Assembly: GCA_963971305.1 (NCBI GenBank)
Contig: OZ020305.1
Location: forward strand, 41,055,717 to 41,119,716
Reading direction: 5' to 3'
DNA from: Arcuatula senhousia
Taxonomy: Eukaryota; Mollusca; Bivalvia; Mytilida; Mytilidae
DNA: 64,000 nucleotides
The notes under the pieces are model-generated. The model did not search any database and was not told where the DNA came from. It saw only the letters and a list, made by a program, of their open reading frames with translations. Within the stretch, counting starts at the first letter, position 1, and each line of letters begins with the position of its first letter. Below, in pieces: positions 1-12,900 of this stretch. The position numbers and the translations under genes are program-made.

Positions 1-19
1 CCTGGGAGCCTCTTGTTAT
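1..19 (-). repeat. End of a family G repeat cut by the window edge
   Basis: CCTGGGAGCCTCTTGTTAT is the reverse complement of the start seen at 37845, 51570 and 63706 (AAGAGGCTCCCAGG). The rest of the copy lies to the left. Confidence 0.7.
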
Positions 20-439
20 TTAATGTTAGTCCATGTAAATGAATTAAGCTGTAGTGGACCAGACAATTGTTGTGAAGTTTTATTATGAAGGTTTATCCAC
101 TGAAGGAAGGTTGGTACTGTATTTGGGGTTTGTGGTCCTTACAGTTTTAGAAAAAAAGGACCAAAAGGGGCTAAAATGGGTGCATCGACAAAACTTGTAA
201 AAAAATTATTATTCATTCAATTTTGAAAATTCTTTTTTTGTTGAATTGCTCATTGAATTCTGTCAGCTTAATGTGTCAATGGTTTTTAAAAAATATTGCA
301 GCTTTACATTGCTACAGGGGGCCATAGACATGCCAGGCCCATAAAATCAACTTTTGATTTTTGGTCTGATTTTCATTTTTTTTTCATTCAAATCCTTGTT
401 AATCTAATGTAGTTCACTGATACAACTTAGAATGAAACT

Positions 440-774
440 TACAACCCGTCCAATTTAACTATGGACTTTAGATTGTAGCGTAAAGGGAAGTTTGCAAACA
501 CAACAATGATAATTTACGTTGTCATGATTGGCTGATTCCCTAAGATACTTATAAAAATCACATGGTTTTCCATAAAGGACATGACGAATTGGTCGTGCAA
601 ACATTAAATATGATTGGATATCGAGAATGGTCTGAGCGACATTGCATGCAGCTCCCATCTGATTGGATTTTCCTACTGTGACGATTTGCGGTTCCTGTTC
701 ATGACGATGTAAATTTTCATTGTTGTGTTTGCACACTTCAATTGAAAGTTCATAGTTAAATTGGACAGGTTGTA
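440..774. mobile_element. MITE with about 100-base terminal inverted repeats
   Basis: The left end TACAACCCGTCCAATTTAAC and the right end are inverted copies. Similarity continues inward through the GCAAACACAACAATG motif. The ends are flanked by TA, which suggests a Tc1/mariner-type non-autonomous element. A 93-codon minus-strand ORF lies inside it but is only a translation of the inverted repeats. Confidence 0.6.
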
Positions 775-826
775 CTTATGAAACTTAGTAATATGTGTTT
801 GTGATCAATCTTGATTTCTGTTTCAG

Positions 827-917
827 ACATTGTCCCTGCAAAGTTCAATGTGTTTTGATTTATTTAAAGCCATAGATCTTCATGATGGTCACAGATATTT
901 GCCTTCATTGTGGACAG
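827..917 (+). CDS. Gene 1, first exon in window
   Basis: Acceptor TTTCAG before base 827 and donor GTAAAA after 917. It gives 30 codons plus one base in the only open frame, beginning TLSLQSSMCFDLFKAIDLHD. The split codon completes as GAT (Asp) with the next exon. Confidence 0.75.
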
Positions 918-3900
918 GTAAAACACCTTTTTCTTATTCATACATGTTTACTGGATTAACAAAGTGAAAATCTAGGTGATTTAAAGGTGAAAGCTGTATT
1001 TTAATTTCATAACACTTTTTATACCCCCACTCGTAAGAGAGGGGGATATATTGCAATCACCTTGTCCGTCCGTCTGTCCGTCCGGTTCAATTTCTCTGCT
1101 TCTAATGATTTATACAAACTTTACTTTTGTTTACTTAATTATCATTATGCATCAAGGAATCACATTGCAATAAGAAATTCGGTATAATTTTATGTCTCAT
1201 TTTACAATGACATAATATGTACCCAATAAATTATGTTAAGAAACTTTTTAGCCACAAGTCTGATGGTCCTGTTGAGTAAAAGATTATAGGACCTATAAAA
1301 ACATTGAAAAACTCTATCTAAATTTTTGGATGGAAACCGATTATTCTTGTATGAATACAAAAAAAAAAATGCAATTATCAAAGAAAGAAATACCTGTAAC
1401 TGCAAAGCATAAAAATTTTATTTTTGCTTTCAATTTTGTTGGGTATTTTTAATCTAATGTTGGATGTAAATAAAGATTTTGTGAAATAATTTTGTTGGAT
1501 AAAGCTATATCTCTTTCAACTAAATATGACATTGACATGATTTGCTTTGAGGGCTGTTCCATTAAAAAATTACATGGGCAGGGGGGACACACTTTGTTGA
1601 AGACCCTCTCCCCAATATAAAAAAGTCAGTACTCATCCACATGAAAAAAAAAATCAACCCCACCCATCAACAGAAAAATAAAAAAAATGCATCCCCCCGT
1701 CCAAAGTCAATTGCCCTGAATGTTCAAAAATTGTTTTGTATTATACTCAAAGGCTGATTAATCTAAACTTTTCTATTATTTTTCAGATATCACTGCATTT
1801 TGCTTTTTACAAGAGGTTGTCACAGAATTTTTTAAACTTGCTGCTTCCATTAAGTTTCCAAAACAGGTAAAATATGAAATACAAATAAAATCTGGTCAAA
1901 AGTTTAGGCCCTCTGTTTTTTGATATAGGACTTCTAAAATTTTACACGGTTTTCTAGGCCATTTGTGAAATTGTGATCACAAGGCTTGTTACACATGTAG
2001 ATTGAATTTGGACCATGTTGACAGAAGCAAATTTTCCTAATTAGCAACTCAAGGTCTTGGGTGAATGACACTCGATACAAAGTTTCTTAGTACATGTATA
2101 AGTGTACAACATATCTTTTATACTTTTCAACTTTGTATGACCAGTTCAGTGACTTTGACATTTGACATTGTACACAATAGCAAGGTCAACATATCTTGAT
2201 ACCTTTGTATCTCAATAATGTAAGGCCTAGGTAGATAACTTATGAGTTCCGTGGTGGAACCACTTTTTATCTTAAAAACTTAAGGCTAAGGTAGACTATT
2301 TTAAAGGGTCTGTGGTTTGTGCTGACAGGCAAGACATGCTTATAGTATCAACATTTGTTTTTAGAACTATCTTTTTTGACAGCAAAATTTATATGGAGCT
2401 GACTGTGACTTTGAGCTTTTATAGCATGGAAATGAATAGAAGTCAGTGACAGTAAAAAGTTATATATTTAAAGTTAAAAATGGAGAATAATTTCAATTCT
2501 GATTTGTCCTGCTTTGTTCTTGAAAATATCTTTATGTTCTATTATCATACCTATGCTGTTGAGTAGTAACAGAAATCAGGATAGTGATAAAGAAATGCTT
2601 TTGTTTACCTTAGGAAAACCATGGAGGTGTGGAGGAAAATCTACCAACAGAAAAACAGGGCCAGTCTGACCCTGAAATAACGGCTAAAAGAAAGGTACAT
2701 TGGCTCACAGATTAACCTCGTTTTTAATAACTTCATTCAAATGTTAATTCTGTAGATATAGTAGGAACTATGGTTTAGCTTTCTGAACATTCTGACCAAA
2801 TAAGTGTTACTAGTATATTTTTGAAAGCCTTTATAGAATTTCATGAAGCTGACACATATTGAAGTTCATAATACTGACAAGGTAATATTTATTTAAGTGA
2901 TGGTCAAAGGTCAAGTTCTAACAAACATAGAAATTTTAGTCGAAAAATGGGTTTTGAGGCATTACTATGAATGTTCAAATATAATTTCATAAATTAAATT
3001 TTGGAGTAAAAACAACTATAAATATTGGGTCAGTAGATCAAATGTCTAAAACACACTTGATAAAGGGAATATTTTGAAACCCACACCAAGCATGCAAAGA
3101 TATGTGTTATTTCATAAAAGGATATGGAGTAAATGAAGATGCGACCATAACACACATATCAACCCCATCTGTAATATTGTAAGGGTACAGATCTTGAATT
3201 TCAAACAGGGATGAAATACCAATTTTTATACCCCACCACACAAAGTGGCGAGGTATTATGTTATACCCTCAGTTTTTTTTTGGTGTCTGTCCGTCCATCC
3301 CCCAAAGGTTTCTGAATGATAACTTGAAAACGCTTCACATTTGCACAGTTGTTTTATACAACAAAATACAGGTCAAGTTCAATTTTCAGGATGATCAGAA
3401 AAAAAATTATTGAAAATTTGCCACTTTGTAAATTTTCAAAATTTGAAAATGATGAAATTTTTTTGTCTAAGAAAGATAACTCATTTATTTTCTGTCTTTA
3501 TATATATTAATAGAATATACAGTATATTATATAAATATATTTAACTATTGTTGAATATCGTGGCAGGGTATCATTTAATGTCCCATTAGATGCCTTATTT
3601 TTGATACACATATTTGAATTTCATACAAATCAAAACTTTTTTAATTTTGAAAATTTTATTTCTTAGATTTTTATTGACAAGGCTCTTACTGACTCTTACT
3701 GTCTCAGTATTCCAGTAGAAATTCAAACAAAATTGGTATTCAAGGGCATTTTGAGCTTTTCCATATCATAATACTAAGCTGTCTTGGGTTTAAGTTAATG
3801 AGGTTTATGACATTTTTGGTTTGAGGGCCATGGTCATTGTCAGATGTCAAGGTCATAACTGAAATACAAAACAGTGGACCTCGAGCCATTTTCTTGTCTA

Positions 3901-6900
3901 TAAATTCCATAATTGAATTAAAAAAATCATTTTCAGCTTTTTGACCAGCTAATTCACATCATAGATAACACTGTTATAAGACTATTTGAGGAAGGAAAAG
4001 AGGTTATGTATCCCTTAGAAAGCAAGTAAGTAAATTTCAGTTACATATATGATAATCTACATTTTACATGTAAATAATTCCTGAAATAATTTTAGAATGA
4101 TTATCTCCAATCTCCAAGGAACTAGATATAAGCAATTGAAACTAACTGTTAATTAATTCATTTTTGTGACGATGAATATTTGTTGATTCCCTCCAAAAAG
4201 GCATTTCATTAGATTTTCAACTTTATGGTTTGTTCTTGTTGCTTAAAGGAATCAATATTGAATTAATAACACTTTGTTTGATTCCCAAATTAGTTCCCCA
4301 TTAATAATATTGAAACCATAATAAATGTTACACTTTGAATAACTTTTAACATCATCGACAAAGTAAGGAAAGATGTAGATTGTTACATATGATAGGTTTA
4401 GTGTCAAATGCACCCATGCTACCTACTATGATATAGATCGGAGAAACTTTTAAGAGAATTTGATCACTGTGTCCAACAGAATTTAAAAGAAAACTGCAAT
4501 GATGTTATGAGAAAATGTACAACATCATACATATCTCCCTGGTTACAACTTATTAGCCCCCCCCCAAAAAATATATAATAAGAAAAATGTTAACAAAATT
4601 TGATACCTCCAATAGTAAATTGAAGGGTGTTGTTTTTATGTGTTAGTATTTTTATGGCCCGACCACGTATGTGTATCGGACATATAGTTTTACCCGTGTC
4701 CGTCCATAACACTTTGGTTAAGTTCTTGGTTAAGGTCCATTACTCGGATACTAGATGTTGGGGGTCAATGATATTTCACCACCAGATGGGTCTTGGGTAG
4801 GGCTACACCACCCACTAGAAATTAGGTCACTGTGACCTATATTTTATGCATGAACGACTTCGGTTAAGTTCTTGGTTAAGGTCCATAACTTGGATACTAG
4901 ATGTTGGGGGTCAATGATATTTCACTTCTAGATGTGTCTAAGGAAAGGTGACACCACCCACTAGAAATTAGGTCACTGTGACCTATATTTTACGCATGAA
5001 TGACTTTGGTTAAGTTCTTGGTTAAGGTCCATATCTCAGATACTACATGTTGATAGTCAATGGTATTTCACCACTAGATGTGTCTTGGGTAACATGACAC
5101 CACACATTAAAAATTAGGTCACTGATCTATATTTTATGCATGAACGACTTCGGTTAAGTTCTTGGTTAAGGTCCATATCTTAGATACTAATTGTTGGGGG
5201 TCAATGATATTTCACCACTAGATGTGTCTTGGGTAAGGTGACACCATCCACTAGAAATGAGATCACTGTGACCTATATTTTACGCATGAATGACTTTGGT
5301 TAAGTTTTTGCTTAAGGTCCATATCTTGAATACTAAATGTTAGGGGTCAATAATATTTCACTACTCGATGAGTCTTGGTAACATGACACCACCCACCAGA
5401 AATAAGGTCACAGCGACCTATATTTTACACATGAACACTTTTGATTAATTTCTTGATAAAGGTCCATATCCCAGGTAATACACATTGAGGGTCAATGATA
5501 TTTCAAGAAAGGGAGGGCCATCCTGTAGCTCATAGACACATTATTTAGTTGTATGAAAAATTAAAATGTATTTTATGCTTTCAACTTAATTTACAGATTA
5601 AATGGAGAGGTCATAAGTTATTTTGTTGAAATGAGCCTTAACGGAGACAGATCTGACCTCGCATGGTAAGTTTGAAATCTGACCTCACTTGGTAAGTTTG
5701 AAATCTGCACTTCTATATTGCCAACATTTGATTTAGGTTGGGTAACATCAAGCAAAGCATCATAATACTTAACCTCTATGTCAAGCATTTGTGCTCATCT
5801 GAGATATAGATTCCTGTATTTTTCTACCAGCAAAGGTCTTTCCAGTCCCAACAAGAACCTCCACGTGGTGAGAGATGGTTCTTGTCTCTGGTTCCACTGT
5901 AACTGGAGCAGCTAACTCCGGCGGTGGTATGTCATGAGCTGGACAACTCATGACACGTCACAGCGAGTCTTAAGTTAACAGTCGCTTCAGAGGCTTTAAG
6001 CCTGTAGTCATGTCTATAAATTTGCATTATCTACCAGCGCATGATATCATATTTGCATACTGCCATCTGGCCATTATGATCTTTGACTGATTTTTTTTTT
6101 CAGGAAGTATATTGAATTCTTTATGGCAAACAAAGAAAAGATTCCTGGTAAACTAAGGTAACTTTTAAAAGTGTTAAAACAATGTCACTTTTGTCAAAAA
6201 TAGATCTTTTGGATATTCTATGTGGCCATCCTTATGTAATGTTTTAATGGGTAAGGATTTATAAAATTCATGTTTTAAATTACCTTTGACAGAAAGTACC
6301 TGACAGTTTTACATTGAATAATAGGAAATCAAAATGATATAATGTTTTTAACACAAAAAGCAACAAGAAACAATCTAGGCAAGAAATATTTAGATGGATC
6401 TAATTATAAAGTACTATCAAAAATGAAAAAAAAAATCACAAATGCTGAATTGAATATTCTCTGTCATTTTCAGTCATACATTGGTATTTTTGCCAGGCCA
6501 TCAAGGTATGGTACATATATGAAAATTTAATGTGAAGCAAATTAGCTTTTGAAATCAGAGATTCCAAAGGTGGAAATGACTTACCAGACATTTGGTCTGG
6601 TAAAGCTTCTGCTTTTACCAGACCGAACAGTTTTTTACAGACCTTCACAATGTTATTATACAATTATAGCTTTAGTATGAGGTCGATACAAGAATTTATT
6701 ATATAGATATAGGTGAAAGATCGTGATTTCCGAGTTAAATAAATATCTAGATTTTCACGGAGTTAATTACAGGATTTATCTAACTCGCGTGCGAATTTAT
6801 CTAACCCTCGTGAAGTTTCCCGCGAAAAATACGTAGCTTAGATTAGTGCGCAATACACAATTCATTAATCAATAATTTCTTTCGTTTTCATTATTTGATG

Positions 6901-9900
6901 ATCTATTAGTCACGTTTTTCCAAATTATCTATATAATAAATAGTATAACTAATTCGGGGTGACGAATATCAATTTAAATGTCACTCGTGTCGAATAACGC
7001 TAGGGGATTCAACTCGTGCGCGGAACAAGTTCCGCGCACTTGTTGAATCCTGGCGTTATTCGAGACTCGTGACATTAAAATTGATATTCGCCACCACTCA
7101 TTAGTTATACTATAAATATCGGCCAAACAGATCCATATTGACCGAGAACGCAGTTCGAGGTCGATATGCATAGATCTGTTGGTTGATATATTCTTGTATT
7201 GACCGAACCAAAAGCTATAATTGTTATATTATTAATCATAAATTGTTGTTAATTTGAAATTTCAAATGTTTTATGCATACCATATTACAGTTTTTGATGT
7301 TATGATGTATTCACTGGATTTTTGTATGACAAATTTCCACATAAATAAATTACTATCAAAATTCAATAAAACTATTTTCTTTATAATATTTTGACTTCAA
7401 ATATTTCTCAATCACTCCATTATTTTTTGTTTTTATACGACCGCAAAAAAATTGCGGACGTATAATGGTATGATGCTGTCGTCGTCGTTGTCGTTGTCGT
7501 CGTCGTCGTCTGTTAACTTTAGTGTATACACGATAACTTAAGTTCTAGTTATCCAAATGCAATGAAATTTGGCAATGATATTTCTTACCATTAAAGGATG
7601 GATGGGATTGATTTTTGGAGTCCCCCCTTTTTTCGTTTAGAAATTAAGGGCCAAAAGGGGCCAAAATTGCAACTTTTTTGTTTGTTCTTACAATAACTTT
7701 TTCAAAATCTTCTCCACTGAAACTACTGAACAGAATTCAATGAAACTTGGTATGATTGATCATTAGGGTGTCCTGCACTATAGTAGTGTTTCAATTTCTG
7801 ATTTGTCAAAAAACATGGCTGCCGTTGCTAAAAATAGACCTGGGGGGTCAGACTACTGTTTTTGGCTTGTAATTCAAAAAGTATAAAAGATAGATGAAAT
7901 CTGATGCCACCCTACTGCTTCAGGATCAAAAGTTCTACAAAAGTGTCCATTTGGTCGAAGTTGTCAGAAGACCCCTTATAGGGGTTACGGCCCCTTAAAG
8001 GTGAAAAATAGCATTTTTTCATGTTTTTGCACTATAGTATGAAAACTATTGCAGATAGCAAAAAGCTGTTGCTTGCTTAATTGTTCAGCTCATTTAGCTC
8101 TACAAAAAACTCTATAGGGTCGAAGTTGTCAGATGACCCCTTATAGGGGCTACAGCCCCTAAAATAATGTTTTTTTCATGTTTTTGGCCTATGAAATGAA
8201 AACTATAGCAGGTAGAGAGAATCTGTTGCTTGCTTAAATGTTCAGCTCATTTACACAATTAAGAATTAATTTTTGCGATCCCCTTTTTCCCCCCTATTAA
8301 GTAATTAGGGGCCAAATGGGGCCAAAATCGAAACTTTGTTATTTGTGGTCCGATTTTGAAAAAAAATTTTGCAAGTTTATTCTTGTCAGATAGCGAATCC
8401 AAATTTGAGAATTTATTTTTGTGACCATCCCCTTTTTCACTTGTTTTGTATTTAGGGGCCAAAAGGGGCCATAATCAAAACTTTTTAATTTCTGGTTTGT
8501 TTTTGAAATTTTTTTTTGCAAGTTTATTTTTGTCAAGTAGTGAATCCATATTTGAGAAATTTATTTTTGCAACCCCACCCCTTTTTCACCTGTTACATAA
8601 TAAGGGACCAAAAAGGGCAGAAATGGAAATTCTAAATTTAAGAATAAATTTTTGCGACCCCCACCTTTTTTTCGCTCATTACCTAAGGGGCTGTAATCAT
8701 AATTTTAAAAAATTTCGGGTTCGATTTTTTATTTTTTTCCCAAACATTATTCTTTTCAAGAGTAGAATACAAAATTGAAAATTTATATTTTTACCCCTGG
8801 GTCGAAAGTCCACCAGAGAAGCATGTGTCAAAAACCTTTGTCAGTCCACCATGGGCTGCATGTGTCCAGAGCAAAAGACTATCCATATTGGGCCTAAAAT
8901 GTACAGGGTTCAACATGTTGCGGTCGTATCATGCTGCGCTCGGCGTAGCTTTTTATTGTTGAATAGAAAAATTATTGAAAGAATTATTTTTAATAGATAC
9001 ATTTGTCATGTGATTCAATTTCTGGAATTTTTAAAATCTATTTTTAGTAACGTGCTGTATAGATATGCAGTATTAAAAAATATCGCTTGAAAATTCTATT
9101 TTTAGGAATATTATATGTACCCAAAGAAATACAAAATGACCATGTGGTATTGTTCAACCAATCAAATTAAAGAAATTCTATGAGATTAATAATATATGGT
9201 AATATAAAAGCAGAATTTTTACGGAACTTGACTTTTGGTCCGGCGGATACAATTTTTTTCTGGACTGACTAAATTTTTACCCGATTTGTCCGTCAGTCCG
9301 ACGTCCTTGGGAATCTCAGTGTTATTCTAGTATGAAACATTTAATATTAGAAAGATATTTATTTTATGATCCATGTTTTATATTTAGTATGAACTGTTTG
9401 ACAATGCTGATAGAAGAATTCTTAAATAAAGATAACAAAGATATGGCTAAGGTTAGTCTAATCATATATCTCTGTTCCCCATGATTTTTTATTGCGTGCC
9501 TTTAGCAGAAATGGGAAGAAAAGTATTTGGCTTTTTGTTTAAGAGTCAGTCTATCTAAAATTTGTTATCTGGGTGTAATCTTTGAATGCCTTGATAGAAT
9601 TTGATGAAAAGAAATTGGTAAAAGAAAATAAATTAAATGTCAAGGTCACATAAAATTTGACAAATATGCAATGTGTTCAAAATGAATTACTTGAAAAGTA
9701 TAATACTTTGGCATCCGATATTTAGTTTACAGACATCTACACAACTGTCACCATGTCATGTTACCATGACCCATTTCACAGTTAAATGACTGTACACATT
9801 CTTGGTCTTTTTGGGGGGCATTATCTTTTTGTAAGACTTTATTGGAACATGAGGTACGGTTGCTAGAAAAGTATAATACCTAGGAATCTGATATCTAGTC

Positions 9901-12900
9901 TATAGATAGGTTGTGAACTCATTTTGTTTTTTGAATTTGCAGGAATGTTTAAAACTTATGCAAATGTTCAAGCATGAAGGAACAGTCACGTATGAAAATT
10001 TGTTGGAGACAGGCAGATCACCAGCTTCTGATGGTAAGGAATCCATGGCTAAGTCTCAAAGATAATTACTATTTACTATATATATCATCTTCAGTATTGC
10101 ATTGTGGAAATCATTAGGACACCATCTATGAATCTGTTCATCCATTAGACTAACAATTTTCAATGGATTTTTTTTTTAAATTATATTATACATAAAGTTT
10201 TTATAATAAAACCAGTGGAACAGTTCTCTAGCTCAAGACAGGGAACATTGTTGGGGGGATGGGCATTAAGGTTTTCTTAATTCTTTGTCCAGTTCTGAAA
10301 TTGTACATAAGAATGATTTTAGATTTGCAGGGGGTTCAAATTTGACACATTTGATGTTTAAAGCAATGTCAGACCCTGTCAGCCTGTTTCTTTCTGATTG
10401 TAATCACATAGGGACATCTTTGTCCCATGGACACATTCTTCTGTTTTTATGCCCTCGCTTCCAAGAAGAGGGGGTATTCTTGTTAATCTATTTGTCCATC
10501 CATCCGTCTGTCTGCAACATAACTTTCTTAACAGTTTTCTCAGCAACTACATATCACAGTAACTTGAAATTTGGTATATGGCTTCAGTATGAGGTCCTTT
10601 ATTGCAAGTATCGAAATTAGGTCTGTCTAATATCTACTTCCTGTTTACAGACATAGTTTATTTTGGGGGTAGCGGGGATATACTGAGTGAGCAGTAGCTC
10701 ACAGATTCCTTGTTTGACTAATTTCACAAAATGAACATATATGTGTTTTAAAATGATAAATTTTGACCAGGCGATGGTTGGACAGGTAAAATCTTTTATT
10801 ATTTTTCTCAGCAACCTTTTGATATTTAGCTTACAGCTTGTGCATAAGAGTCTCATATCATGGAAATCAATTTCAAGTCTGTCACTCACCTACTTCCTGT
10901 CATCATAAAAGAAAATTTGGTCTTGTTTTGCTTTGACAAATTTTTGTAATGGTTATATTCATATATGGAATGTTCTATCAAATTAAGTTTTCCCCTTAAA
11001 ATGGAATGTTCCACTTTATGTGTATTTCCTGATCTTCACTACATGATCACAATTCGATTGTGATGCTCTATTACATTTTTAAATGAACTCTGCTTTTTTA
11101 TATCACATGAGTTTGCTCAAACTCTACTCAAACATGTAATTAAGATCATATAATGTGAGTGAACTCAGAACTATACTCTTAGTTAAAGTTTGATTCATAG
11201 TCATGATTTGAGTTCAGTTCAGAATTTTTGTATCAGCTTGATTGAACTTTGTTCCATTTTAAAGCCAGTCTATGAGTTGATCTGTTATAAGTTCACCTAA
11301 TTGTTACTGTAATTCAATAATGGACTGGTCTAAACTGTAGCACCAAATAGATCTTGTGACAAATGGACTGATCCAAAATGTATTTACTTTCATCACTCAT
11401 GGACTGATCCAAGGTGTAACTGTTTTAATCACTTATGGACTGTTCCAACTAGTAAATGTTTTAAATCATTTATGGACTGGTCCATATTGTAGTATTTTTT
11501 ATCACTCATGGACCAGTCCAGTATTTGTCTCGCCTTTGAAGCAGAGCAAGACATAGGTGTTACTTTACCGGCAGCGGCGGCGGCGGCGGCAGTGATGGGG
11601 CGTTACCTTTTTGGAAAAGTTTTATGAGCACCTCCATATCTCAAGAACTATAAGTCCTAGGTTGATGAAATTTGGTATGCATATGCCCCAGTAGTAGCTT
11701 TACACAGTTGCATCCCCATCTTTTGACCTTGACCTTGATTTTCCGGTTGAGTGACTTTGACAATTTTCAATACATATAATAGCAATGGAAAAGTTTTGCG
11801 AGCACCTCCATATCTCAAGACCTATAGGTCCTAGGTTAATGAAACTTGGTATGCATATGCCCCAGTAGTAGCTTTACACAGTTGCATCCCCATCTTTTTA
11901 CCTTGACCTTGATTTTCTGGTTGATTGACTTTGACAATTTTCAATACATATAATACATGTAGCAATGGAAAAGTTTTGCGAGGACCTCCATATCTCAAGA
12001 CCTATATGTCCTAGGTTAATAAAACTTTGTATGCATATGCCCCAGTAGTAGTTTAACACAGTTGCATCCCCATCTTTTGACCTTGACCTTGAGTTTCTGG
12101 TTTAGTAACTTTGACAATTTCAATTCACATATCAAAGCAATGGAAAAGTTTTCCGAGCACCTCCATATCTCAAGAACTATAGGTCCTATGTTGATGAAAC
12201 TTGGTATGCATATGCCCCAGTAGTAGCTTAGCACAGTTGCATCCCCATCTTTTGACCTTACCTTGATTTTCTGGTTGAGTGACTTTGATTATTTTAATTG
12301 CATATATTAGCAATGTTTTAGTTCTATGAGAACATTTTTTGATCTCAGAAACTGAAAATCCATGTAAATTCATAATATAGTGGAAGTAAAAAAGAATAAT
12401 TGTTTCTGATTGTGCCGGCAGGCGAGACATACTTTAGTGTAAACTCTTGTTAGAAAGGGGGCTTTATTGCAATCACCTTGTCTGTCTGTCTGTCAATTTG
12501 TCCATGTTGCATATCACATTTACCTTGAGGTTCATGTTCATATTGAAACTTTAAACACTTATGTATGTGAGTATGAACAAAACAAAATCATAATGAAAAA
12601 CCACCATCAACATTGTGATGTGGTATTCTTCTGGTTTCCTACTTTTAAAATCAACCACCTATATGGCCCAGATGCATCAAAAAGGGTGTGAAATACACAC
12701 AAATGCACACACGCACCTTATTATTCAGTGATTGTGAAAAAAATGACTCAAGGCAAATGTTTTGGGTATAATAAACAGCATAACCAAATTAATTGTTTTG
12801 ATACTTTGAATTTTTTTACCACAAAACAATATTACCAGTTCTCATGCATTATTCATTACACATGCTAAACGAAAAGTTAAAGAAATAAAGCAGCTTCTAC

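Noticed and set aside
455..736. 93-codon Cys/His-rich minus-strand ORF that looks zinc-finger-like
   Set aside because: It spans both arms and the interior of the MITE at 440-774. The Cys and His residues arise from the inverted-repeat sequence.
5842..5960. GC-richer stretch with small palindromes (GTCATGAG...CTCATGAC) in gene 1 intron 5
   Set aside because: No exon phase fits and the palindromes are short. Left as unexplained intron sequence.
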